Source of the DNA: an uncultured Planctomycetota bacterium
GTDB taxonomy: Bacteria; Planctomycetota; Planctomycetia; Gemmatales; HRBIN36
Direction: 5' to 3'
DNA: 64,000 bases
Assembly (NCBI GenBank): GCA_937944855.1
Contig: CALFAY010000005.1
Location: 175,924 to 239,923 of the forward strand
The notes beneath the pieces are model-generated. The model ran no database searches. It saw nothing but the letters and a program-made list of their open reading frames with translations, and was not told the origin of the DNA. The position numbers were made by a program, and so were the translations under genes. Positions 17,362 through 25,903 of this stretch are shown piece by piece; the stretch's first letter is position 1, and every line of letters starts with the position of its first letter.

Positions 17362-18453
17362 TCAGTCCAAGGCCAGTTCTTCCCGGAGACTGCCGAGGCG
17401 AAGGGGGAGATCAACGGCTAGCCCCATCAACGCGCTGAGGGCGACCGCTTCCGTGAATTCCATGTACTGAACGCCGCTAGCGAAGTCGGTCAGTTCGATG
17501 GGGGTGCCTTCGCGGATGGCCTGAACGAAATCAGCCTCGACGGTCCAGCGGCGTTCACGCTCGGGGGGGATCGGGATTTCCTCTAGATGGCATGCCATGG
17601 TCCCACGGCGATTTCGGCCGCCGAGAATGCGATCTGAGTTCATGTCGTAGGACAGGGTTCCTTCACTGCCGTAAAGAATCACGCCGGTCCCCGGGCCGAA
17701 CGCTGTCACACCACTGAACTGGTACACTCCGCGCATGCCGTCGGCGTGAATAGTGAGGACTTGAACGCTGTCGGGGGTGCCGACGGTTCGGTACACGCCG
17801 CTTGCCGGATCGACCCGAGCCGGAATGAAGGCGTGGACCTGAGCCAACACACGTATCACCGGAGCCACCCACCGCGAGACGGTTTCATGCAAGATGCCCA
17901 GGGTGAGCATGTTGTAGCCGGACAACGCGGCATCTTGTCGCCAGCTCAGTGGAGTGGCTGGGTCAGCGAGATGATCGTTCATACCGAAGACATGCACCTC
18001 GCGTAGCTCGCCAACGTAGCCCGAACGCAACAGGTCTTTCATCACTTCATGGCCGCGCAGGCCGAAGGGGCTGGGCACGATCTGAGTCACCAGATGGGGT
18101 CGCTTTCGGGAGGCGTCGAGCATCCGATGGGCCTCGGCGGCGTTCATCGCCATCCGCGCCTCGGTCAGGACATGCTTGCCCATCTCCAGAGCAGCCAGCG
18201 TCACGGGACAATGGAGATGCGGCCACGTGCCGACGACGACGGCATCGACGTCGGGATCCTCCACCACGTCTTCCCACTGGGTGTACGTCTTCGGGATGGC
18301 GTACTTGCGGGCCACGGCCCAGGTCGATTCAGGCCGGCGATTGCAGACGGCGACGATTTCAACGCCAGGAATCGCCCGAAGTCCGGGAATGTGACGCCGC
18401 CGGGTGTTCTCCCCGGCTCCGATCAGGCCGATGCGCAGGGTAGACCAGCTCAT
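17362..18453 (-). CDS. Gfo/Idh/MocA family oxidoreductase
   Basis: 363 residues. N-terminal NAD(P)-binding Rossmann fold (LRIGLIGAGENTRRRHIPG, about 6-24) and the C-terminal alpha/beta domain of the Gfo/Idh/MocA family, including GTGVILYGSEGTLSYD. The usual EKP motif after the fifth strand reads TEAR (97-100), so the conserved Lys is missing, which may change cofactor contact or activity. Its ATG overlaps the HemN-like stop as ATGA, making it the last gene of a three-gene operon. These enzymes often act on sugars or inositols; substrate unknown. Confidence 0.88.
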   Translation of the reverse strand: MSWSTLRIGLIGAGENTRRRHIPGLRAIPGVEIVAVCNRRPESTWAVARKYAIPKTYTQWEDVVEDPDVDAVVVGTWPHLHCPVTLAALEMGKHVLTEARMAMNAAEAHRMLDASRKRPHLVTQIVPSPFGLRGHEVMKDLLRSGYVGELREVHVFGMNDHLADPATPLSWRQDAALSGYNMLTLGILHETVSRWVAPVIRVLAQVHAFIPARVDPASGVYRTVGTPDSVQVLTIHADGMRGVYQFSGVTAFGPGTGVILYGSEGTLSYDMNSDRILGGRNRRGTMACHLEEIPIPPERERRWTVEADFVQAIREGTPIELTDFASGVQYMEFTEAVALSALMGLAVDLPLRLGSLREELALD

Positions 18454-19775
18454 GTGTAACGAACGCCGCGATGCTCGGGCAAAAAGAATTCGGGAAGCAG
18501 ACGATCCACTTGCAGCAAGCCTTGCCGCGTCAGCCTGATTTCCTGCATGGAGTACGTCAGATCGCCACTGGCTTGCAGTCGGGCGAAAACGGGACCATAC
18601 AAATCCAGAATGTCGGTGTTAAATTTAGTGCGGAAGTAGCTCGGCTCAACGTGACCTGTCTTCAGTTGCAGGACTAATTCGCGGATTAACAATTCGCGGG
18701 CGGAAACCGGCAACGCTCGATGCAACGGCAAGCGGCCTTCGGCCAGACGGGAGAGGTAGCGGTCCCAGTCGTCAACGTTTTGCATGTGGACCCCGTTGAC
18801 GTGACCGAACGAGGCAACACCGGTGCCCAGCAGATCCGCTCCGTGCCACAGGCCGTCCCGATACACGAACCGCGTTTTCGCCTTGTCCCTCACCAGTGTG
18901 TACCCGCTGGAAACCTCATATCCCGCCTTGAGCAGTTCGTCGTAAGCGTAGCCGACCCAGCGACGCTTGGTTGGCCAGTCGGCGATCTGGCTCGGATTGA
19001 CTGTGTCGGAACCGAGGACACGCAGTTCCTTGGAATAGATCGTGTTGTACGGCAGTTCCATCTGGTAGATGGTCACGCTGTCCGGGGCGAGTTCGATCGT
19101 CTTGCGGACGCACTCCCCCCAGTTCTCCTCGGTTTCGCCCACCATGCCGGCAATGAGGTCGATGTTGATCTGCGGAAAACCCAGGTCTTTCGCCCACTGG
19201 TAAGCACGATAGATTTCCGGCGAGCGGTGCGCCCTGCCGTTTTCCGCCAGAAGGTTGTCGTTGAAGTTTTCTACACCCAGACTCAAACGGGTGATGCCGA
19301 GTTCACGCAAGGCGGCCAGTTTGTGTTGCTGAAGCGTTCCCGGTTCACACTCGAACGTCACTTCGCTGGCATGATCCCAGGGCAGGATGGCCTTGAGCCT
19401 CTGGGCCAAATCGCTTAACTGCGCCGCGCTTAAGTAGGAGGGAGTTCCTCCGCCGAAGTAGACGAAATCCAGGGGGCGATTGCGGACAGCTGGTCGAACG
19501 GCGTACAGTCCCACTTCTTTGACCAGAGCGTCGAGGTAGATTTCGACATCCCGGGCGTTCTTGTCGGTGTACACGCGGAAGTAGCAGAACTTGCACCGTT
19601 TTCGACAGAAAGGAATGTGCAGATACAGTCCCAGTTGCGTGCCGGGACGCGGAAGACGGTCCAGAGCCTGCTCGGCTGCGGGAACGTGTTCCGGCTTCCA
19701 GAACGAGAACGGCGGATAGTTGGCAATGAAATAATTGCCCAGCCCAGTTTTTTCCTGATCCTGGATGGCCGTCAT
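18450..19775 (-). CDS. HemN/HemW-family radical SAM protein
   Basis: 441 residues. The radical SAM cluster motif C-x3-C-x2-C is Cys57-Cys61-Cys64 within HIPFCRKRCKFC, followed by YFGGGTPSYL and SLGVENF strands. A HemN_C-like C-terminal domain follows, ending near EFFLPEHRG. HemN is the oxygen-independent coproporphyrinogen III oxidase and HemW a heme chaperone; the operon (propeller upstream, Gfo/Idh downstream) does not point to heme synthesis, so I call only the family. The start overlaps the propeller stop by 4 nt. Confidence 0.85.
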   Translation of the reverse strand: MTAIQDQEKTGLGNYFIANYPPFSFWKPEHVPAAEQALDRLPRPGTQLGLYLHIPFCRKRCKFCYFRVYTDKNARDVEIYLDALVKEVGLYAVRPAVRNRPLDFVYFGGGTPSYLSAAQLSDLAQRLKAILPWDHASEVTFECEPGTLQQHKLAALRELGITRLSLGVENFNDNLLAENGRAHRSPEIYRAYQWAKDLGFPQINIDLIAGMVGETEENWGECVRKTIELAPDSVTIYQMELPYNTIYSKELRVLGSDTVNPSQIADWPTKRRWVGYAYDELLKAGYEVSSGYTLVRDKAKTRFVYRDGLWHGADLLGTGVASFGHVNGVHMQNVDDWDRYLSRLAEGRLPLHRALPVSARELLIRELVLQLKTGHVEPSYFRTKFNTDILDLYGPVFARLQASGDLTYSMQEIRLTRQGLLQVDRLLPEFFLPEHRGVRYT

Positions 19776-20905
19776 TGCTTGGCTCCCAAGCAGAACACCA
19801 AGCCGTCCTGGGTGCCGATCACTAGTTTGCCCGCGGAGACAGCCGGCGAAGCGAGGATCGGACTGCCGAGCGCGAACTCGGCCAGCTTGCGACCCGTCTT
19901 CAGGTCCAATACGTACAGATTCCCGTCTGATGAGCCGACGAACACCTTGCCCCCGCTGATGACCGGAGAACTGTCCACCTTGCCGCGGGTCTGGAACTCC
20001 CAGCGATACTCGCCGGTCTTGGCGTCAATGCCATGGACAAGCCGGTCTCGTCCGCCAACCACGACGAAGCCCTCCGCCACGGCGGGGGACGAGTAGAAAG
20101 CCTGGTTCTTGCGAGGATGCTGGTATTCCCAGACGACCTTGGCGGCTTTCCAGTCGATGCCGAGCACCGAGCGATCCATGTTGCCGACGTAAAGCATCTT
20201 GCCGGACACGGCGGCCGATGCCCCGGCCTGGGAACCAAGCTCCACCGCAGCAATTTCCTTCCCTTCGCTGATGTCCACGATGCGGAGCACGGCGTCGCAA
20301 CCTGCGACGAAAGCCCTGCCCTCGGCGACCGCTGGCGCACTGTTGATCGGTCCCTCGGTTTTGAACTTCCACAGCAGCTTTCCGCTGGCCGCATCGAGGC
20401 AGTACAGGTGCTCGTCGTAGGAGCCGAACAGAACCTTGCCGTTGACCACGTTGGGGGAGGAAATAATCTCAGCGTTGGTCTTGAACTCCCAGATCGGCTT
20501 GCCGTCGGATCCATCAAGGCAACGGAACAGGCCGTCCTGATCGCCGACGAACACGCACACCCGCTTCAATTCTCTGTTTTCGTCCTCATGCCGGAATCCG
20601 ATTTCCGCGACCGCAGGAGAGGCCTTCAGCGGGCTGCTGGTCCTGACTTTCCATTTCTCTTTCCCGTCAACGAGTCGAATGGCGTAGAGATGCTCGTCCA
20701 TGCCGCCGAGGTAAACGGTGTCCTGATAGATCGCCGCAGTCGCCTCGAAGGAATCTTTCGTGGCGGTCTTCCAGAGAACTTCGAGTTTCTCCGGCAGGGC
20801 AGACGCCACGCCTTCCTGCAAGGGTGTGCCGCGAAAGCAGGGCCAATCTGCCCACGCGGACGCGATGCAGCAGACCAGGACAAGCCATGCCGCCCGTACT
20901 CTCAT
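19772..20905 (-). CDS. Secreted PQQ-type beta-propeller protein
   Basis: 377 residues. Signal peptide about 1-19 (cleavage after SAWA), then a run of propeller blades each with the PQQ-repeat form G-x-x-Y/L-x-A-x-D-x-x-T/S-G-K-x-x-W. Such proteins resemble BamB or quinoprotein propellers, but no PQQ-binding residues can be assigned. ATG 20905 has GGGAGG upstream and starts the signal peptide; an in-frame ATG at 21055 is too far upstream. It heads a tight operon with the HemN-like and Gfo/Idh genes. Confidence 0.88.
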   Translation of the reverse strand: MRVRAAWLVLVCCIASAWADWPCFRGTPLQEGVASALPEKLEVLWKTATKDSFEATAAIYQDTVYLGGMDEHLYAIRLVDGKEKWKVRTSSPLKASPAVAEIGFRHEDENRELKRVCVFVGDQDGLFRCLDGSDGKPIWEFKTNAEIISSPNVVNGKVLFGSYDEHLYCLDAASGKLLWKFKTEGPINSAPAVAEGRAFVAGCDAVLRIVDISEGKEIAAVELGSQAGASAAVSGKMLYVGNMDRSVLGIDWKAAKVVWEYQHPRKNQAFYSSPAVAEGFVVVGGRDRLVHGIDAKTGEYRWEFQTRGKVDSSPVISGGKVFVGSSDGNLYVLDLKTGRKLAEFALGSPILASPAVSAGKLVIGTQDGLVFCLGAKQ

Positions 20906-21217
20906 GTCGTTCCCTCCCACGCCAATCCCTGCCTCGCTCTCCGGGGGGACGCTGCCGGTCCTCTTAGCCATGCTCCTGCGGAGCGTGTGCTGACATTCTA
21001 CCGCCTGCTCCGATCCGTCGCCAAGCAAGCGGCGGGCGTCTGCGATTACGCTCACGGATGCAATTCGGTTCGTGCAGGAATCCTGGGCAAAAACTGCGAT
21101 TCTTGCTCGCTGGGCGATGGACTCTGATGTGCCGGGCAGTTATGATGATGTTTTCGGTGGAGAATTGGTTGGAGATGGTTCAAAGAGTTGTCCCTGGTTT
21201 TTTGAGGAGAGGCACCT
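20906..21217. other. Divergent intergenic region without recognisable genes
   Basis: 312 nt between the leftward propeller operon and the rightward lipoprotein gene. I see no conserved coding frame, RNA gene or strong palindrome. It must contain two divergent promoters, which I could not identify. Confidence 0.6.
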
Positions 21218-21655
21218 ATGTCGTGGCATCGCCCTGTGATGTTTCTGATCGCGGTCCTTTTGTCAGGTTGCACTCTGCAGCCCGAGGGCAAAGATGATTT
21301 CAGCTTGCAGCCGGTATCCCCGGACGAGCCGGTCTGCTTCCAGATCAACACGAAGGGCGAAGTCAACATCAACAACCGTTGGCTTAACGTTTTCAATGAG
21401 CAGGGTCGGGTACGGGATTACCTGGAACGATTAGCGGCATTTCACCGCGAGCACTACGAGAACGAAGGTACGACGTTGCCGACGGTTCGGAGACTAGGCA
21501 AGTCGGTCGTGATCATTCCCAGCCGCATCGTTCTGGAACCCGACGCCAAAACCAAAGCAGGGACCGTGTTGGCAATGCGCCGGCTCTGCAGTGAGGCCGG
21601 ATTCGTGAATGTCGAGGTAAGGGTGCGGAACGCGGAAAACGGCTCCGGTCAGTGA
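21218..21655 (+). CDS. Lipoprotein with ExbD/TolR-like domain
   Basis: 145 residues with a signal peptide and lipobox (LLSGC, Cys about residue 18). The mature part has the pattern of ExbD/TolR C-terminal domains: an INTKGEVNINNRWL strand-turn, a long helix, VVIIPSRIVLEPDAKT, a helix with AGTVLAMRRLCSEAGF, and a final strand NVEVRVR. Unlike ExbD/TolR it has no transmembrane helix and no neighbouring ExbB/TolQ. A GAGGAG site precedes ATG 21218. Domain assignment is by eye and moderate. Confidence 0.65.
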   Translation: MSWHRPVMFLIAVLLSGCTLQPEGKDDFSLQPVSPDEPVCFQINTKGEVNINNRWLNVFNEQGRVRDYLERLAAFHREHYENEGTTLPTVRRLGKSVVIIPSRIVLEPDAKTKAGTVLAMRRLCSEAGFVNVEVRVRNAENGSGQ

Positions 21656-21683
21656 CCTGAGAAGGATCAGCGGGGAAAGTTGC

Positions 21684-22484
21684 ATGAAAACCGTCGTGGG
21701 CATCAACGGGGCATGCGGCCGCATGGGCATGCGGCTGATTCAACTGGCCCACGAAGACAAGGAACTGAATATCGGAGCGGCTTTGGAGTCGCCGCACCAC
21801 CCTGATCTGGGCAAAGATATCGGAGAACTGACGGGGCTGAGGCATCTCGGCGTGCCGTTGACTTCTGAGCTTCCTCAGAACGTCCGTCTCGATGTCGTCA
21901 TCGACTTTTCCACCCCTGAAGGCACGATGCACGTCCTGCGGATCTGCCAGGAACGCCGCATCCCTCTGGTGATCGCCACCACAGGGCACACGGCTGAGCA
22001 GAAGCAGGAGATCGAGTCCGCCGCCCACGAGATCGCTTTGCTCATGGCTCCGAACATGAGCCTGGCCATGAACGTCTTGATGAAGCTTGTCCAGGAAGCA
22101 GCCCGAGTGCTCAAGAACCGGGACTTCGACGTGGAAATCATCGAGCGCCACCATCGCTTCAAGAAGGATGCCCCCAGCGGAACGGCCCTGCACCTGGCCC
22201 GGCTCGTGCAAGGAATCATGGGTCAAAAACACATCCGGCACGGTCGTGAGGGTTTCGTCGGCGAGCGAGCCGGGGATGAAATCGGCGTCCATGCGGTTCG
22301 GGTCGGTGACAACGTCGGCGAGCACACCGTCGTATTCACCACGCTGGGCGAAACCCTGGAACTGGTTCACAAAGCCCACAGCCGTGACTGCTACGCTCGC
22401 GGTGCCCTCCAGGCGGCAAAGTTCCTGGCCGACAGGCCGCCCGGCCGGTATTCCATGGCCGATGTGCTCGGCCTGAGTGAATGA
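21684..22484 (+). CDS. dapB: 4-hydroxy-tetrahydrodipicolinate reductase
   Basis: 266 residues, typical DapB length. N-terminal Rossmann motif GINGACGRMG (about 6-15), the PEG region with DFSTPEGTMH, and the catalytic/substrate motif EIIERHHRFKKDAPSGTA (about 150-168) with the conserved His-His and Lys. DapB reduces hydroxy-tetrahydrodipicolinate with NAD(P)H in the diaminopimelate/lysine pathway. The preceding ExbD-like gene is 28 nt upstream. It converges on the next gene with a 10-nt gap. No other dap genes are nearby. Confidence 0.95.
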   Translation: MKTVVGINGACGRMGMRLIQLAHEDKELNIGAALESPHHPDLGKDIGELTGLRHLGVPLTSELPQNVRLDVVIDFSTPEGTMHVLRICQERRIPLVIATTGHTAEQKQEIESAAHEIALLMAPNMSLAMNVLMKLVQEAARVLKNRDFDVEIIERHHRFKKDAPSGTALHLARLVQGIMGQKHIRHGREGFVGERAGDEIGVHAVRVGDNVGEHTVVFTTLGETLELVHKAHSRDCYARGALQAAKFLADRPPGRYSMADVLGLSE

Positions 22485-22494
22485 CCACTTCGAC

Positions 22495-23007
22495 TCAGCC
22501 TTCAAGTAGCTCAGCAAACACGGCCTCGATGAATCTTCGGGCTTGTGACTGGATGCCCGGTGCTTGGGATTCCCGGGGACCGGCGAAATTGACGACCAAC
22601 GATCCTTCACGTCGATCCAGCCGCAACTGTTCCAACCACGAGACGATTTGTGAGGGCGCGTCAAGATTGTCGAGAGTTACCACCCTCCAGGGTCGGACAT
22701 AGACCAGTTCCGCCACGGTGCGGGTAAAACGGGTCCCGCGGGATCGCCTCCAGCCCTGCTCATCGACCAGAATTACCGTAACGTGACTGTCACGCACGTT
22801 CCAAGCGGTGCGTTGTCTCGGGTCAGCGGAAGGCGTCTCGACCAGGTTGGGAAACTGCGCCCGAATCCCCGGAGGTTTCGGGCAATCCTCTGCCAGACCG
22901 CCACGTGGACACCAGCCGACGTAAGGAATACCTCGCCCGATTGCGACTTCCAGGGCAGCGCGATCTACTCCGGTTTGGCCTCCGCTGCGGATGATCCATC
23001 TGAGCAT
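22495..23007 (-). CDS. Putative molybdenum-carrier / SLOG (cpYpsA-like) protein
   Basis: 170 residues. The N-terminus has RSGGQTGVDRAALEVA, then GWCPRGGLAED and TAWNVRDSHVTVIL, the signature run of the putative molybdenum-carrier family (PF12694), a branch of the SLOG nucleotide-binding Rossmann superfamily. The GGQTGVDR loop would bind a phosphate moiety. Some SLOG proteins act in nucleotide-sensing or defence. The molybdenum role is an annotation tradition without strong proof. It is convergent with dapB and has no obvious functional partner here. Confidence 0.75.
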   Translation of the reverse strand: MLRWIIRSGGQTGVDRAALEVAIGRGIPYVGWCPRGGLAEDCPKPPGIRAQFPNLVETPSADPRQRTAWNVRDSHVTVILVDEQGWRRSRGTRFTRTVAELVYVRPWRVVTLDNLDAPSQIVSWLEQLRLDRREGSLVVNFAGPRESQAPGIQSQARRFIEAVFAELLEG

Positions 23008-23181
23008 GAGAATGCCGACCCTGTCCCGGTTCGATGGTCCCTCTTGCCTGATCTCGTTCTTGCAGTAGTCCTCGCCGATCCCTCCCCCATTGTCAAGCGC
23101 TCGCCGGAATGCTCTTTGCGGTTTTGGAGGATGGCTCTAGAATCCTCGGGCTTTTGGGACAGGATCCTCGGAGAGCCAAGC

Positions 23182-23796
23182 ATGGGTCGGGCCATTCCTT
23201 ATCTTCTCGGCGTAGTGCTGATCGCGGTCGGCATCGCTGCACCTTACGCATTCCATGTCCTCCGCGAGCGGGAGTATCGGAATTTCCGGGTCGTGAAGCC
23301 GGGGTATTTGTACCGCAGTGGGCAACTCACGCCGACCGGGTTAACTCGCATCATCGAGGAGTACGGCATTCGCACGGTCATCAACCTGCGCGAACAGGAC
23401 GGCGATCAGGGCGAGGTCCGGAGCAATCGCTGGGAAGAGGAACTTTGCTCAAAGCAGAACGTGGCTTTCGTCCGCATTCCTGCCCGGCAGTGGTGGGGCA
23501 AAGATGGACCCGCTCCAGCACGGAAGTCCGTGGCCAGATTCCTGCAAGTGCTCAACGATCCGCACAAGTACCCTCCGCCGATCCTGCTTCACTGTTTTGC
23601 CGGAGAGCATCGCACGGGAGCCTATTGCGCCATTTACCGCATGGAGTTCGAGGGCTGGACCCCGGCCGAGGCCATCGCAGAGATGAAGCGGTGCGGCTAT
23701 GTCAACCTCGACCGGGAATGGGACGTTCGCACGTTTCTCGAACTCTATCGCCCGTCTCATAGCCCGTCCGTGGCGGACTCCAACCAGGTTCCGTGA
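23182..23796 (+). CDS. Membrane-anchored tyrosine/dual-specificity phosphatase-like protein
   Basis: 204 residues from ATG 23182 (GGAGAG 6 nt upstream). A single N-terminal hydrophobic helix (about 5-22) anchors a domain with the signature HCFAGEHRTG: Cys138 and Arg144 form the CX5R active site, and a helix before it, RTVINLREQ, is typical of dual-specificity-like phosphatases. The usual general-acid Asp loop could be near PARQWWG/D109. It sits upstream of the glycan cluster but with its own 166-nt gap. Substrate unknown. Confidence 0.82.
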   Translation: MGRAIPYLLGVVLIAVGIAAPYAFHVLREREYRNFRVVKPGYLYRSGQLTPTGLTRIIEEYGIRTVINLREQDGDQGEVRSNRWEEELCSKQNVAFVRIPARQWWGKDGPAPARKSVARFLQVLNDPHKYPPPILLHCFAGEHRTGAYCAIYRMEFEGWTPAEAIAEMKRCGYVNLDREWDVRTFLELYRPSHSPSVADSNQVP

Positions 23797-23962
23797 AGAG
23801 AAAGTGCGATTCCTTTCCTACAACCTGGCGGCACTTGCAGTCGCTATTTACCGATCCGCGTGAGCAGGCTAGAATCCGCCCCCGGCTCGTTGTCCCGGTC
23901 CAGGGGAAAGCGGGCTGTACCTGAGCAAGGGAATTCCGGGTCACGGTCGGCAGGATGCCACG

Positions 23963-25903
23963 ATGAGCTACTTTGCTTACGTTCCCAAGGAAGAACTCGA
24001 CCGGCTGCTGTGCATCCGGGCTATCCGCGAGACGCAGATCGAACTTTTCGCCACAGCCTGTCGGATCAATACGTTGTACATGATCGCCCGGGCTGGGTCG
24101 GGGCACATCGGCTCCAGCTTCAGTTCCCTGGACATTGTATGCACTCTCTACATGGAGATTCTCCAGGGAGTTCGCGGCGATCTGGAGCACACGCACGACC
24201 TGTTCTTCTCCTCCAAGGGTCATGATGCCCCGGGGAAATACGCGGTCCTGATCGGCCTCGGTTATCTCGACTTCGATCTGATCCACCGCTTGCGGCGTCT
24301 GGACGGTCTGCCGGGCCACCCCGACGTCGGTACGCCGCACATGTACACGAACACCGGTTCGCTGGGCATGGGGATCTCCAAGGCCCGTGGTATTGCCCTG
24401 GCCCGTCGGCGGAGGGGAAGGCGCGGCCACATCTTCGTCATGACCGGCGATGGCGAATTGCAAGAAGGTCAGTTCTGGGAATCGCTTCAACCTACCGTAA
24501 ATCTCGGGCTGGGCGAGATCACTGTTGTGGTTGATCACAACAAGATCCAGTCCGATACCTGGGTTTCCAAAGTCAGCGATTTGGGCGATCTGGCCGGTAA
24601 GGTCTCGGCGTTTGGCTGGGAAGTTCACCGTTGCGACGGCCATGACATTCATCAACTGATGTCACTGCTTCCCCCCAAACCTGGCAATCCCAAACCGCGT
24701 TTCATCATCTGCGACACCATCAAAGGCCGTGGCGTGTCATTCATGGAACACACGGCAATGGCCCCGACCGACCGGCTCTACCGTTACCATGCCGGCGCCC
24801 CTTCGGTCGAGGACTACGAGCGGGCCGTCGAAGAACTCCGCGGGAAGCTTAATTCCTCCTTGAAGCAGATTGATGGCAGTGAGATCAAGTTGACCCGTGT
24901 ACCTCGCCCGCAGGCCGAGCCGACGCGATCCCGACCCCAGCGTTTGATCGCGGCTTACAGTGAAGCGCTGGCCGAGGAAGGCCGACGCAATCCAAATCTT
25001 GTCGTTCTTGATGCGGACCTCGTCAAGGACACGGGTTGTCTTGCCTTCGAGGCGGAGTTCCCCGACCGTTTCTATGAATGCGGCATCGCTGAGCAGGACA
25101 TGGTTTCGCAAGCAGGCGGCATGGCGCTGGCGGGACTGCTTCCCGTGGTCCACTCGTTCGCCTGCTTCCTGTCTGACCGGCCCAACGAGCAGATTTACAA
25201 CAATGCCTCGGAACGAACGAAAATCATCTACGTCGGATCCCTGGCTGGCTTGCTTCCCGCCGGCCCGGGTCATTCGCACCAGAGCGTTCGTGACATCGCC
25301 TGCTTCCTCGGCATGCCCAACACTGTGATGTTGGAGCCATGCAGCGAACAGGAAGTCCGCATGGCGGTGGAGTTCGCCTGCCGGGGCACTCCGGAGAGCG
25401 TTTATCTGCGGTTGGTTTCCTTCCCCTGTGTCGTGCCCTTCGCGTTGCCAGATAACTATCGCCTCACGGAAGGCCGGGGTGTTGTCCTTCACGATGGTTC
25501 CGATGTGCTTCTGATCGGAGCTGGACCGATCGTCCTCAGCGAAGGTTTCAAGGCGGCTCGTCTGCTGGAGGCGGAGGGTGTGTCGGTTCGTCTGGTCAAC
25601 TTCCCCTGGCTCAATCGCGTTGACGCCGAATGGCTGCGGCGGTGCGTTGAAGGAATCGGAACCATAGTAACCTTGGATAACCACTACGTTGTCGGGGGTC
25701 AGGGTCAGGTTCTGCTGGCGGAATTGGCTCGCCTGGGTGAGACCGCCGGCCGACGCTGTGACAGCATAGGTCTGACCGATCTTCCCCTTTGCGGTGCACC
25801 CGACGAAGTTCTGCGTGCTCATGGCATGGACGCCCACAGCATTGCGGACCGGGTTCTCCGTCTGCTCGGCAAGGTTGGAGCGGAAAGGAGGGCCGCGGCA
25901 TGA
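23963..25903 (+). CDS. Transketolase-like thiamine diphosphate enzyme
   Basis: 646 residues joining the N-terminal (TPP) and C-terminal transketolase halves. The TPP/metal motif GDGELQEGQFWES...DHNK is at 162-193; a GSGHIGSS loop (46-52) and His near 118 fit the substrate site; ECGIAEQDM in the second half bears the catalytic Glu. It transfers two-carbon units between sugar phosphates. Its stop overlaps the cytidylyltransferase ATG (ATGA), so it belongs to the glycan cluster rather than central metabolism. Its donor and acceptor there are unknown; a bulk pentose-phosphate role is possible. Confidence 0.88.
   Translation: MSYFAYVPKEELDRLLCIRAIRETQIELFATACRINTLYMIARAGSGHIGSSFSSLDIVCTLYMEILQGVRGDLEHTHDLFFSSKGHDAPGKYAVLIGLGYLDFDLIHRLRRLDGLPGHPDVGTPHMYTNTGSLGMGISKARGIALARRRRGRRGHIFVMTGDGELQEGQFWESLQPTVNLGLGEITVVVDHNKIQSDTWVSKVSDLGDLAGKVSAFGWEVHRCDGHDIHQLMSLLPPKPGNPKPRFIICDTIKGRGVSFMEHTAMAPTDRLYRYHAGAPSVEDYERAVEELRGKLNSSLKQIDGSEIKLTRVPRPQAEPTRSRPQRLIAAYSEALAEEGRRNPNLVVLDADLVKDTGCLAFEAEFPDRFYECGIAEQDMVSQAGGMALAGLLPVVHSFACFLSDRPNEQIYNNASERTKIIYVGSLAGLLPAGPGHSHQSVRDIACFLGMPNTVMLEPCSEQEVRMAVEFACRGTPESVYLRLVSFPCVVPFALPDNYRLTEGRGVVLHDGSDVLLIGAGPIVLSEGFKAARLLEAEGVSVRLVNFPWLNRVDAEWLRRCVEGIGTIVTLDNHYVVGGQGQVLLAELARLGETAGRRCDSIGLTDLPLCGAPDEVLRAHGMDAHSIADRVLRLLGKVGAERRAAA

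Noticed and set aside
20033..21127. 364-codon frame on the plus strand opposite the propeller gene
   Set aside because: Antisense shadow of a gene with a signal peptide and clear propeller repeats.
21513..22664. 383-codon leftward frame opposite dapB
   Set aside because: Complement of the well-conserved dapB; no domain in its product.
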